Source of the DNA: JAFCBV01 sp965370715
GTDB taxonomy: Archaea > EX4484-52 > B79-G9
Assembly: GCA_965370715.1 (NCBI GenBank)
Contig: CBDUVQ010000002.1
Location: forward strand, 1 to 29,903
DNA: 29,903 nucleotides
Reading direction: 5' to 3'
Under the pieces are notes generated by a model. It was not told the origin of the DNA, did no database searches, and saw only the letters and a list, made by a program, of their open reading frames with translations. Of the stretch, positions 1 through 6,270 are shown in pieces. A program made the translations under genes and the position numbers. Position 1 is the first letter of the stretch, and each line of letters begins with the position of its first letter.

Positions 1-634
1 CAAATGCATTTGCCTGGCGCTCTGCAACGCGCGCTCCCCGAAGCCCTTCTGTTGCAATGCTCTTTACAGATAGATGTATTAGTTTCCCGCGCTCTGTAAA
101 ATCCGCTTTTTTGAGCCTTTCTGTTGGTTTTATTATGACCTCGACAAGGCCGCCGCCTTTTGGATAAAAACCGCATTTCTTTACTTCAGCCTTTATGGCT
201 ATTCCGAGTTTTTCCAGAAAAAAGCAAAAGATATCTGTGAAGTAGTCCATTGGCGGGCTCCAGCGAACGTGCGTGCCGCCTTTTATAGCAAAGGACGTCT
301 CTTTGCCACAAAAAACAGTAGGAAATGTGAGAGTTTGAAGTACAAGAGAGATTGCGCCGGCGGTTCCGATGTCAATTTCGTGCCTTCCGCCAATAAAATC
401 ACCCGGAAAGAACTCTATTTCTGTTGAGCCAAGTTTTGCGCCGGACAATCTGGCTCCTGAAAAGCGCGCGAGCGCCTTGATGGCTGTAAGGTGTTGGGCA
501 GACAGGCCCGGGTTGCACCTTTTTGCGCGTATATTAATTATACGGACAGGGCGCCCTGTCACAGAAGAAAGGGCAACAGATGTACGCAGTATCTGGCCGC
601 CGCCTTCGTGGTAAGAACCGTCAATTTCAAGCAT
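1..634 (-). CDS. rtcA: RNA 3'-terminal phosphate cyclase (partial)
   Basis: The reverse strand from the ATG at 634 encodes MLEIDGSYHEGGGQILRTS, the N-terminal signature of RtcA, followed by typical core segments (RPVRIINIRAKRCNPGLSAQH; GGTHVRWSPPMDYF). The family converts RNA 3'-phosphates to 2',3'-cyclic phosphates through an adenylylated-histidine intermediate. About 211 residues of a usual ~340 are present; the gene runs off the left edge, so the C-terminal catalytic histidine region is not visible. It is divergent from tyrS with 49 bp between start codons, and a TATA-like AT stretch near 652-664 lies about 25 nt upstream of its ATG, suggesting a leaderless mRNA. Family assignment is firm; the cellular role in archaea (RNA repair or processing) is from family knowledge. 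Confidence 0.93.
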   Translation of the reverse strand, partial: MLEIDGSYHEGGGQILRTSVALSSVTGRPVRIINIRAKRCNPGLSAQHLTAIKALARFSGARLSGAKLGSTEIEFFPGDFIGGRHEIDIGTAGAISLVLQTLTFPTVFCGKETSFAIKGGTHVRWSPPMDYFTDIFCFFLEKLGIAIKAEVKKCGFYPKGGGLVEVIIKPTERLKKADFTERGKLIHLSVKSIATEGLRGARVAERQANAF

Positions 635-651
635 ACTTTGAGTATTTGCGA

Positions 652-664
652 ATAATTATTAAAG
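652..664. promoter_or_regulatory. Shared bidirectional TATA between rtcA and tyrS
   Basis: The AT-rich stretch ATAATTATTAAAG sits midway between the rtcA ATG (634) and the tyrS GTG (684), about 25 nt from each. In archaea TSSs lie about 25 nt from the TATA centre, so both mRNAs would start at or close to their start codons. The core is close to palindromic, so one element could serve both directions. This is inferred from position and composition. Confidence 0.5.
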
Positions 665-683
665 GGTTGGCTGTAAAATAATC

Positions 684-1769
684 GTGATTCTTATGGATTT
701 GAATGAGAAAGTTGCGCTCGTAAAGGAAGTTGGGGAAGAGATTCTGACAGAGGATGAGCTTCGTGAGTTATTTTTGAAAAAAGAACATCCTGTGGCATAC
801 GATGGCTTTGAGCCGTCAGGAAATATGCATATTGCGCAGGGTGTTCTTAGAACAATTAATGTAAACAAAATGATTAAGGCAGGCTGCAACTTCAAGATGT
901 TTGTCGCTGACTGGCACGCCTGGGCAAACAACAAGATGGGCGGCGACCTTGAGAAGATCCAAAAAGTCGGTGAATACCTAATTGAAATATGGAACGCATC
1001 CGGCATGGACACGAAAAACGTTGAGTTTGTGTGGGCAAGCGATCTTGCAAAGGACACAGAGTACTGGAAAAAGGTCATGCAGATTGCGAGACATTCCACA
1101 TTGAACCGGGTTTTGCGATGTGGGCAAATAATGGGACGAAGTGAAAAGGAAACTCTCACATCTGCGCAGATATTTTACCCCTGCATGCAGGCAGCAGACA
1201 TATTTCACCTTGGCGTTGATATAACCCAGCTCGGCATGGACCAGCGCAAGGTGAATGTCCTTGCTCGCGAAATCGGTCCCAAGCTTGGCTTTGGCAAGCC
1301 TATTGCAGTGCATCACCACATGCTTATGGGGCTTTCTGCCCCGCCTGAGGACGCAAAAGATGTGGTTGAGCGCGCAATCGCTATGAAGATGTCTAAATCA
1401 AACCCTGATTCGGCAATATTCATGACAGACACAGAGGAAGACATCGCGCGCAAAATAACAAAGGCGTACTGCCCTGAAAAACAGGTTGACGAGAACCCCC
1501 TACTTGAATACGCAAAATATCTTGTGTTTGAGAAGTTCGATATGCTGAGTATTGTGCGCCCTGAAAAGTTCGGTGGTAATCTTGATGTCAAAAATTATGC
1601 TGAGCTTGAAACACTCTATTCTGAGGGAAAGATACACCCGATGGATCTTAAAGCCTCTGTCGCAAAGGCTATAAATGAGATGATAAAACCCGTGCGCGAG
1701 CACTTTGAGAAGAATGCCAAGGCTCGAAAGCTGAAAGAGCTTGTTGATGGATTTAAAGTCACACGGTAA
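684..1769 (+). CDS. tyrS: Tyrosyl-tRNA synthetase (archaeal type)
   Basis: Class I synthetase that charges tRNA-Tyr. The HIGH-equivalent lies in GFEPSGNMHIAQG (HIAQ at about residue 49) and the second ATP-binding motif is an intact KMSKS at about residue 235. Segments such as MQAADIFHLGVDITQLGMDQRK and the C-terminal RPEKFGGNL and HPMDLK match archaeal TyrRS closely. At 361 residues it is slightly longer than the ~306-residue Methanocaldococcus enzyme. The chosen GTG at 684 is about 25 nt from the TATA stretch; an in-frame ATG at 693 is the alternative, giving 358 residues. It is followed by a T-rich run at 1779-1788 that may terminate transcription. Confidence 0.95.
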   Translation: MILMDLNEKVALVKEVGEEILTEDELRELFLKKEHPVAYDGFEPSGNMHIAQGVLRTINVNKMIKAGCNFKMFVADWHAWANNKMGGDLEKIQKVGEYLIEIWNASGMDTKNVEFVWASDLAKDTEYWKKVMQIARHSTLNRVLRCGQIMGRSEKETLTSAQIFYPCMQAADIFHLGVDITQLGMDQRKVNVLAREIGPKLGFGKPIAVHHHMLMGLSAPPEDAKDVVERAIAMKMSKSNPDSAIFMTDTEEDIARKITKAYCPEKQVDENPLLEYAKYLVFEKFDMLSIVRPEKFGGNLDVKNYAELETLYSEGKIHPMDLKASVAKAINEMIKPVREHFEKNAKARKLKELVDGFKVTR

Positions 1770-1778
1770 TAGGACGAC

Positions 1779-1788
1779 TTTTTTCTTT
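1779..1788 (+). terminator. Oligo-T terminator after tyrS
   Basis: A run of six T, a C and more T (TTTTTTCTTTT) begins about 10 nt after the tyrS stop codon. Oligo-T on the coding strand is the usual archaeal intrinsic termination signal. No hairpin is needed or seen directly upstream. Confidence 0.4.
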
Positions 1789-1825
1789 TCACGACTGCTT
1801 TCTTCGCAACACATACGTTAAGGCT

Positions 1826-1909
1826 CTGTTGTTCGAAATGTTTTGTATAGTTCTATTTACCACGCCATTGAATACAATACAAAAATGGCGCTCGTTGAAG
1901 CAACAACAG
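1826..1909. other. Nested inverted repeats in the tyrS downstream spacer
   Basis: The 185-bp spacer between tyrS and the next gene holds two nested perfect inverted repeats: outer CTGTTGTT (1826-1833) with AACAACAG (1902-1909), and inner CGCCATT (1863-1869) with AATGGCG (1884-1890). Together they could fold as one long stem-loop with a large asymmetric internal loop. It could be a small guide RNA, a 3' UTR structure of the convergent gene, or chance. No ORF is supported here. Confidence 0.4.
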
Positions 1910-1955
1910 TACTCTGTAACCTCTTGTAAATGTTTCGGCACTTGAAAGAAATACG

Positions 1956-2771
1956 CTATTCTTGAACCGCTTTCCTGTTCAGTATGTGTTTTTCAGAGAA
2001 CCCAATACCCTCTTTAGACAGGTATACGCGCGTTGTCCTGCCTCTCGGACCCTTGATGACGAGCTCGTTCTTTGCCAATTCTCTCACAATTCTGGATAAA
2101 AAAGACTCTTTTGAATGCCCTGCTTTCGGCCCATATGCCTCTTTCACTATTGTCCTTATGGAAACCGCCCTCTCAGGAGCATCTGCCTGAATATTGTACA
2201 GCACGAAAAGAACTGAATAATGCCCCTGAGTCAATTTTAACTTTGTGTTGGGGATGAATTTAGGCATGATCGAAACACCATAATTTTCGTCATGGCTGTC
2301 ATGGCTTGTAATGGCTGTCACACCTTCGTTTTCGGCAATAGTTGAGTTCAGTTGATTTCGGTTGAGTTTAGTTGAGTTTACTGAGTTGAGTTTAGTCAGT
2401 TGAGTTGAGTTTACTTTGATTACGCCCTTCTCCAGGTATGACAAGACTGTAGAGAGCTTTTTCTCAAATTCAGCTGTTTTTTCGCGCTCTTTCTTCAAGT
2501 CCTCGTAATTTTGGACCGTAAGACGCGCGAGTGTCTCAAACTCCGGAGTGGGTGCAGATGGTGTGCCTTTCATAGAAAAAGAATTGAGTTTTCCCTCGAT
2601 TTCGCTCATTTTTGAGGCCAGGATGTGAAAGTTTTTGTCAACATGGCTCTGTTCGTTAAGAACAGACTGCCTAAGGGCATAAATCTCACCGGAATGAGCT
2701 TTCTGAGACTCTGTTAAATCGTCCTTTGTAACAAATCCAGGAAAAATGCGCTCTAAAAAGCCACGTGCCAT
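1956..2771 (-). CDS. Coiled-coil protein with C-terminal winged helix, function unknown
   Basis: A 271-residue protein I do not recognise. The start at 2771 (MARGFLERIFPGF) is about 25 nt from a TATA stretch; the open frame extends further upstream but across that promoter. Residues about 20-125 are charged and helical with heptad-like spacing (SKMSEIEGKLNSF; NYEDLKKEREKTAEFEKKL), suggesting a coiled coil. A low-complexity N/S/T/L stretch at about 120-145 is encoded by a pentanucleotide repeat. The C-terminal part (QGHYSVLFVLYNI through RTTRVYLSKEGIGF) has a winged-helix pattern with a basic PRGRTTR wing, so DNA binding is likely. It is divergent from serS and may be an archaeal transcription regulator; the target is unknown. 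Confidence 0.75.
   Translation of the reverse strand: MARGFLERIFPGFVTKDDLTESQKAHSGEIYALRQSVLNEQSHVDKNFHILASKMSEIEGKLNSFSMKGTPSAPTPEFETLARLTVQNYEDLKKEREKTAEFEKKLSTVLSYLEKGVIKVNSTQLTKLNSVNSTKLNRNQLNSTIAENEGVTAITSHDSHDENYGVSIMPKFIPNTKLKLTQGHYSVLFVLYNIQADAPERAVSIRTIVKEAYGPKAGHSKESFLSRIVRELAKNELVIKGPRGRTTRVYLSKEGIGFSEKHILNRKAVQE
2341..2413. repeat. Degenerate pentanucleotide repeat inside a coding region
   Basis: About fifteen tandem units of GTTGA/GTTTA/GTTCA, mostly 5 nt long with two 4-nt units (CTGA at 2381, GTCA at 2395). On the coding (minus) strand they give the low-complexity linker between the coiled coil and winged helix. Because the unit is not a multiple of three, gain or loss of one unit would shift the frame. 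Confidence 0.85.
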
Positions 2772-2789
2772 AGGTAATGCTTGAAGACG

Positions 2790-2800
2790 AAAATATAAAT
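2790..2800. promoter_or_regulatory. Shared bidirectional TATA between the winged-helix gene and serS
   Basis: The stretch AAAATATAAAT is centred near 2795. The minus-strand gene starts at 2771 and serS at 2818, each about 24 nt away, so both transcripts could be leaderless from one near-symmetric TATA element. No ribosome site precedes either start, which agrees with this. Confidence 0.55.
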
Positions 2801-2817
2801 TCCTGTGAAAGCCACAT

Positions 2818-4116
2818 ATGCCTATGATTGACATCAAACTAATACGGGAAAGCCCAGACGAGGTCAAAAAGAACCTTAAGAGGCGCAATAACGCAGAATA
2901 TCTTCGAATTCTTGATGATGTGATTAAAGAAGACAAGAAATGGCGCACACTTCAAAAGAAGACAGATGAATTAAGAAAAAAGAGGAATGATATAGGCGCG
3001 AGTGTCGCAAAGCTGAAAAAAGAGGGAAAGAGCGCTGACAAAGAGATTAAAGACATGCGAAAGATAGCCTCAGACATTGAAAACACAGAAAAAGAGACAA
3101 ACAATGTGAGAAGTGCGCTTGACACGCTCATGCTAAAGCTGCCTAACATGCTTCATAAGAGTGTCCCAACAGGCAAAGACGAGGACGAGAACAAGGAAAT
3201 ACGAAAATGGGGCAAAATCCCTGAGTTTGGCTTCAAGCCAAAAGACCATATTGATATTGGCGAGGCGCTAGGTCTCTTTGATATAGAGCGCGCTGCAAAA
3301 GTCGCAGGAGCACGGTTCTATTACCTAAAAGATGATGCTGTACGCCTTGAGTTCGCTCTGGTGCAATACGCACTTGATATCCTTGCAAAAGAGGGATTTA
3401 CACTTACCATACCACCCATGATACTCCGCGAGCGCGTAATGCAGGGCGCAGGGTTTCTGCCTGCTGGCGAAGAAGATATCTACAAGATTGAAAATAACGA
3501 AGGAAATGAAAGACTTTTTTTGGTCGGTACAAGCGAGCAGGCGCTCGCAGGCATACATATGGACGAGGTTTTGCTGAAATCAGAGCTTCCGAAAAAATAT
3601 GCAGGCTATTCTTCATGCTTTAGAACAGAGGCAGGAAGCCACGGCAGGGACACAAAAGGCATTTTCCGCGTCCACCAATTTGAGAAGATTGAGATGTTTG
3701 TCTTCGCAGACCCTGTGACAAGCTATGACGAACACGAGAGCATGATTTTAATTGCTGAGAAAATATTTCAGGGCCTGAAAATCCCTTACAGGATTGTAAA
3801 CATCTGCACAGGCGACATAGGTGTTGTCGCTGCAAAAAAATACGACCTTGAGGTATGGCTCCCGGGACAGGGAAAATACAGGGAAGCTGTTTCATGCTCA
3901 AATTGCACTGATTACCAAGCAAGACGGCTTAATGCAAAATACCGCGAAAAAGAGGGCTCATCCCCTGCAGGACTTGTGCATACACTTAACAGTACAGCCA
4001 TAGCGATTTCAAGGGCGATTGTCGCAATTCTTGAGAACTACCAGAAAAAAGACGGAAATGTGAAGGTTCCTGATGCTCTTGTGCCATACCTGGGTGGGTT
4101 AAAGGAGATTAAATAG
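2818..4116 (+). CDS. serS: Seryl-tRNA synthetase
   Basis: Class II synthetase that charges tRNA-Ser and, where present, tRNA-Sec. The N-terminal ~110 residues form the usual long basic antiparallel coiled-coil arm (KKTDELRKKRNDIGASVAKL). The serine/ATP site follows: TSEQALAG at about residue 236, motif 2 FRTEAGSHGRDTKG at about 268 and motif 3 with NSTAIAISRA at about 390. At 432 residues it is the normal length for the common SerRS family, not the rare methanogen type. An in-frame ATG at 2824 would give the more typical MIDIKLI start; both sites suit a leaderless transcript. Confidence 0.96.
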   Translation: MPMIDIKLIRESPDEVKKNLKRRNNAEYLRILDDVIKEDKKWRTLQKKTDELRKKRNDIGASVAKLKKEGKSADKEIKDMRKIASDIENTEKETNNVRSALDTLMLKLPNMLHKSVPTGKDEDENKEIRKWGKIPEFGFKPKDHIDIGEALGLFDIERAAKVAGARFYYLKDDAVRLEFALVQYALDILAKEGFTLTIPPMILRERVMQGAGFLPAGEEDIYKIENNEGNERLFLVGTSEQALAGIHMDEVLLKSELPKKYAGYSSCFRTEAGSHGRDTKGIFRVHQFEKIEMFVFADPVTSYDEHESMILIAEKIFQGLKIPYRIVNICTGDIGVVAAKKYDLEVWLPGQGKYREAVSCSNCTDYQARRLNAKYREKEGSSPAGLVHTLNSTAIAISRAIVAILENYQKKDGNVKVPDALVPYLGGLKEIK

Positions 4117-4178
4117 CTGAAAACCGCCTTTCATAGCCGTCATACCTTGTTTTTAGCTTTATATCTTGCATTCAAAAG

Positions 4179-4189
4179 GTTTAAAAACG
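4179..4189 (+). promoter_or_regulatory. BRE/TATA ahead of a non-coding stretch
   Basis: AAAAGGTTTAAAAACG reads as a purine-rich BRE plus a TATA box centred near 4184, predicting a start near 4209. No credible ORF follows, which points to a non-coding transcript through 4209-4580. Confidence 0.45.
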
Positions 4190-4201
4190 TTTGTGAGAAT
4201 T

Positions 4202-4583
4202 AAAGATTCCTTATTAGGGAAAGCTAAGTGGCTTTCTGTTCATCTTTACATACATAACTTTTTTTCTTTTAGAAAAAGAACAATTTTCTTCCATACCCAA
4301 AAAAAAAGGTATGAGATGTTGGTTAGTTCTTAGATTACACTCAACAAGAGGGGATGGACAGCCACCTCCAACGCGACCCGTCATCGCGGGATTATATGGT
4401 TGTTCCATCCTATCCAAGTCACAAAGAGGTACCCGTACCTCTTTTGATGACCCCCGGACGCATTTCTCATGTTCGGGTGTGGTGCAACAGGCGAAGGCGC
4501 AAAGGGCTCCATCCCCTCCGTAGCGCATCGAAGAAAGTGGCTTGTTGCACCACTAAATTATCTTTACGGATCTTTTATTTTTT
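4202..4583 (+). ncRNA. Candidate large structured RNA, possibly RNase P-like
   Basis: The roughly 530 bp between serS and padR lack a credible gene but are dense in complementary segments: AAAGATTCC (4202-4210) with GGATCTTT (4568-4575, one bulge), closing the whole unit; GAAAGC/GCTTTC (4219/4231); CATACC/GGTATG (4292/4308); a perfect 9-bp hairpin 4423-4431/4436-4444; GAGGGGATGGA/TCCATCCCCTC (4348/4508); AGCCAC/GTGGCT (4360/4537); and GTGGTGCAACA/TGTTGCACCAC (4479/4543). The element AGAAAGTGGCTT at 4533 resembles conserved region V of RNase P RNA and could pair with AGCCAC as a P4-like helix crossing the 4348/4508 pair. However, the universally conserved bulged U of P4 is not seen. A T-rich run at 4571-4583 could terminate it. 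A minus-strand transcript ending in nine U at 4307-4299 is an alternative. Confidence 0.45.
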
Positions 4584-4585
4584 AG

Positions 4586-4610
4586 TATTATATCATTATA
4601 GTATATATTA
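4586..4610. promoter_or_regulatory. Dyad element, copy 1 (padR promoter)
   Basis: Half-site TATTATAT (4586-4593), 9-nt spacer CATTATAGT, half-site ATATATTA (4603-4610). It sits directly upstream of the padR TATA box. Three similar elements with the same 9-nt spacer lie at 5457, 5893 and 6271. Confidence 0.6.
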
Positions 4611-4615
4611 AATAA

Positions 4616-4635
4616 ACATATAAACATTTCCCTCC
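4616..4635 (+). promoter_or_regulatory. padR leaderless promoter
   Basis: TATA box CATATAAAC centred near 4620 is about 26 nt from the padR ATG, so the mRNA should be leaderless. It continues as ACATTTCCCTCC, ending 11 nt before the ATG. The next gene's promoter has ACATTTCCTCC at exactly the same distance, which could be a shared operator. Confidence 0.6.
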
Positions 4636-4646
4636 AAAAACACATT

Positions 4647-4943
4647 ATGAAAAGAGAGGAGTCCTTTGTCACAAACCTTGCAAAGCTCTATGTCCTGCTC
4701 ATTCTTTCCCGGGAACCTGCGCACGGGTACGATATTATGAAGAGTTTTCGCGAGGCAACAGGAAAGGTGCTTTCCTGCGGGCAGGTGTACCCGCTTCTTG
4801 ACACTATGCAGAAAAAAGGCCTTGTAACATACCATGAGGAAAGCGACGGCAACAGGAAAAGGAAAGTTTATTCTTTGACGCACGAGGGTAAAGCGTTCGC
4901 AGACGATTTAAAGGCAAAGATTGTGAGACTTCTTGGTTTATAA
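4647..4943 (+). CDS. PadR-family transcriptional regulator
   Basis: A 98-residue winged-helix protein with the PadR pattern: LYVLLILSREPAHGYDIMKSF for the first helices, GQVYPLLDTMQKKGLV for the recognition helix, and a basic wing (DGNRKRKVYSLTHEGKAF). It is the short PadR type without the long C-terminal helical domain, although the final DDLKAKIVRLLGL helix could dimerise. PadR proteins are usually ligand-responsive repressors that often control their own gene and a neighbour. Here the GNAT gene 47 bp downstream has a similar promoter. The effector is unknown. Confidence 0.88.
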   Translation: MKREESFVTNLAKLYVLLILSREPAHGYDIMKSFREATGKVLSCGQVYPLLDTMQKKGLVTYHEESDGNRKRKVYSLTHEGKAFADDLKAKIVRLLGL

Positions 4944-4979
4944 TTACTAAAAAGTAATAACTATAAAAACATTTCCTCC
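4944..4979 (+). promoter_or_regulatory. Promoter of the GNAT gene with inverted repeat
   Basis: ATTACT-AAAA-AGTAAT (4943-4958) is a perfect 6-bp inverted repeat immediately upstream of the TATA box CTATAAAAA (4961-4969). ACATTTCCTCC follows, ending 11 nt before the ATG at 4991. The TATA-to-ATG distance of about 26 nt indicates a leaderless transcript. The repeat is a candidate repressor site. Confidence 0.5.
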
Positions 4980-4990
4980 TAAATTGAATT

Positions 4991-5401
4991 ATGGACTGTT
5001 TTTTTTTCGTAGGTACGCAAAAGGATCATACAAATAATGAAGCACCTATAGGCACAACAATCGACGCATATCTTAATCAAACACCTGTTGGAAAAACAGG
5101 ATATATTGGTTTGCTTATGGATGAAGACCCAAAGACCGCATGTCTCAAGCTATATGATTCTCCTTTTGATATGTTCGTTGCATTTTCTGCTCAAGAAAAA
5201 GGTGTTGGAACTGCGCTTTTGAATAAGGCAATAGACTTATTGCATGAAGAAGACTATCAAATTTTGATGATTTTAAATGCAACAAAACTGTCTGAAGGAT
5301 TTTACAATAAGGTACTTGAAGGATTTGTAAGTACAAAAAAAATTAGTTCGTTTGCATGTCGACATAAAGACGAAGGATATGATTATGATATACGCCTTTA
5401 G
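4991..5401 (+). CDS. GNAT-family N-acetyltransferase
   Basis: A 136-residue protein with an acetyl-CoA-binding motif A: MFVAFSAQEKGVGTALLNKA at about residues 57-76, where QEKGVGT matches the Q/RxxGxG/A pyrophosphate loop. The following helix and LILNAT-like strand, then SEGFYNKVLEGF, correspond to motif B of the fold. The N-terminal part is short and variable. The substrate cannot be predicted. The base composition is AT-richer than the large housekeeping genes nearby, which may mean a different history. The start is supported by a TATA box about 26 nt upstream. Confidence 0.75.
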   Translation: MDCFFFVGTQKDHTNNEAPIGTTIDAYLNQTPVGKTGYIGLLMDEDPKTACLKLYDSPFDMFVAFSAQEKGVGTALLNKAIDLLHEEDYQILMILNATKLSEGFYNKVLEGFVSTKKISSFACRHKDEGYDYDIRL

Positions 5402-5456
5402 GCGTCTTGTATAAATTTTTCATATAGAAGGGCATAATTTTTTTCTTTTTTTCCAC

Positions 5457-5481
5457 CAATATATAACTTAATGACATATTT
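5457..5481. promoter_or_regulatory. Dyad element, copy 2
   Basis: Half-site CAATATAT (5457-5464), 9-nt spacer, weaker half-site ACATATTT (5474-5481). It is preceded by a T run and CCAC, giving TTTTTTTCCACCAATATAT, nearly the same as copy 3. The reverse complement of this copy aligns better with copies 1 and 4, so it may be oriented the other way. No gene start lies immediately downstream. Confidence 0.5.
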
Positions 5482-5567
5482 TCTTCTCAAACCACGCCCA
5501 AACACGATGTAAAAACATATATGCCTTGCTGAGAATTACTTTTTGCTTTACAACCCACTCGATTATT

Positions 5568-5613
5568 TTAAACGTCGCGCATTCTCTAATTGAATGATAT
5601 GAAAGACGTTTAA
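5568..5613. other. Inverted repeat upstream of the microprotein
   Basis: TTAAACGTC (5568-5576) and GACGTTTAA (5605-5613) are a perfect 9-bp inverted repeat with a 28-nt loop that holds a smaller ATTC/GAAT pair. It lies just upstream of the predicted promoter of the PGF-CTERM microprotein. It could be an operator or an RNA stem. Confidence 0.45.
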
Positions 5614-5660
5614 GGTAGTTCTAAAATTGTTGGGTTTTTAAGAAGCAATTGGTGAGAAAC

Positions 5661-5783
5661 GTGATTGTTGAAACAACTGTGAAAGTGGGCGAAGCTACGG
5701 CAAGTGTGCCTGGTTTCGAAGCCGTTTTCGCAATAGCGGGTTTGCTTGCATTAGCATATCTCATATTGCAAAAAAGACCTTAA
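5661..5783 (+). CDS. PGF-CTERM microprotein (40 aa)
   Basis: From GTG 5661 the frame reads VIVETTVKVGEATAS, then VPGFEAVFAIAGLLALAYL, then ILQKRP and a stop. That is a PGF motif, a hydrophobic transmembrane stretch and a short basic tail: the tripartite PGF-CTERM signal that archaeosortase A recognises for cleavage and lipid anchoring of surface proteins. A TATA-like TTTTTAAG at 5635-5642 is about 25 nt upstream, and GGTGAG precedes the GTG by 4 nt. An in-frame GTG at 5652 adds three residues. There is no signal peptide or ectodomain, so it is either a stand-alone microprotein or the relic of a larger surface protein. A perfect hairpin follows the stop codon. Confidence 0.65.
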   Translation: MIVETTVKVGEATASVPGFEAVFAIAGLLALAYLILQKRP

Positions 5784-5806
5784 GCTTTGAGGGGCATTCT
5801 CAAAGC
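5784..5806 (+). terminator. Hairpin directly after the microprotein stop
   Basis: GCTTTGAG (5784-5791) and CTCAAAGC (5799-5806) form a perfect 8-bp stem with a 7-nt loop, beginning at the base after the TAA. There is no T run, so it may stabilise the mRNA 3' end rather than terminate transcription. Confidence 0.5.
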
Positions 5807-5845
5807 ATACAAAGTGTAACTTCGGCGTACCCCCATTAGTAATAT

Positions 5846-5867
5846 AAAAGCATGTTTTTGCTTTTTT
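5846..5867 (+). terminator. Hairpin with T-run terminator
   Basis: AAAAGCA (5846-5852) pairs with TGCTTTT (5859-5865) around a 6-nt loop and ends in a T run. This is a good intrinsic-terminator shape and would end a transcript from the microprotein gene. Confidence 0.55.
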
Positions 5868-5892
5868 GGGTTGCGTCTGTATTTTTTTCCAC

Positions 5893-5917
5893 CAACATAT
5901 CATTAAATAATATATAA
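5893..5917. promoter_or_regulatory. Dyad element, copy 3
   Basis: Half-site CAACATAT (5893-5900), 9-nt spacer CATTAAATA, half-site ATATATAA (5910-5917), preceded by TTTTTTTCCAC as in copy 2. A TATA-like AATATTTATAT follows at 5930-5940, so the geometry resembles the padR and topA promoters although no ORF follows. Confidence 0.55.
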
Positions 5918-5955
5918 GCGCAAACTAAAAATATTTATATTTACCAACCCATAAT

Positions 5956-6078
5956 CAAAGTAGTTCGCGCGCGCAAACTACATTTTGCTTTGAATGCGTT
6001 AACTGTTAGATCATTTTCCATTACAGATTTACTTTCTTATTTTCGAACCCCGTTGTCGCATGACAACAAAGACGGTTC
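5956..6078 (+). ncRNA. Candidate small structured RNA between two dyad elements
   Basis: A TATA-like element at 5930-5940 predicts a start near 5958. From there the sequence has a hairpin GTAGTT/AACTAC (5960-5965/5976-5981) around a CG-alternating loop, flanked by CAAA/TTTG, and a second nested hairpin GAACC/GGTTC (6045/6074) enclosing GTTGTC-GCAT-GACAAC (6052-6067). No ORF of note is present. It may be an RNA gene; the rest of 6079-6270 shows nothing further that I can support. Confidence 0.35.
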
Positions 6079-6270
6079 ACATATTATAGATTATCTATCA
6101 CGCTAAAAAAGGATTTGTGTTTTGCGGGCAGCGCAATTCCTCATTATCATCTCATCCAGCCCGCACTTTTTTGACCGGCAGCCATTCCGGTCACCTCTTT
6201 TTGGGCAGGTAGTTGCTATATGGGTACTACGCATCTTTTTTTGTTTGCCTGCCCCCTCCTTTTTTTCATA

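Noticed and set aside
4202..4583. Archaeal SRP (7S) RNA
   Set aside because: The conserved helix 8 motif around GGAAGCAGC is absent on both strands.
4214..4611. Several 70-104 codon frames on both strands between serS and padR
   Set aside because: They lack promoters or ribosome sites at their starts, have unlike-protein composition and are mutually overlapping; the base-pairing pattern is explained better by RNA structure.
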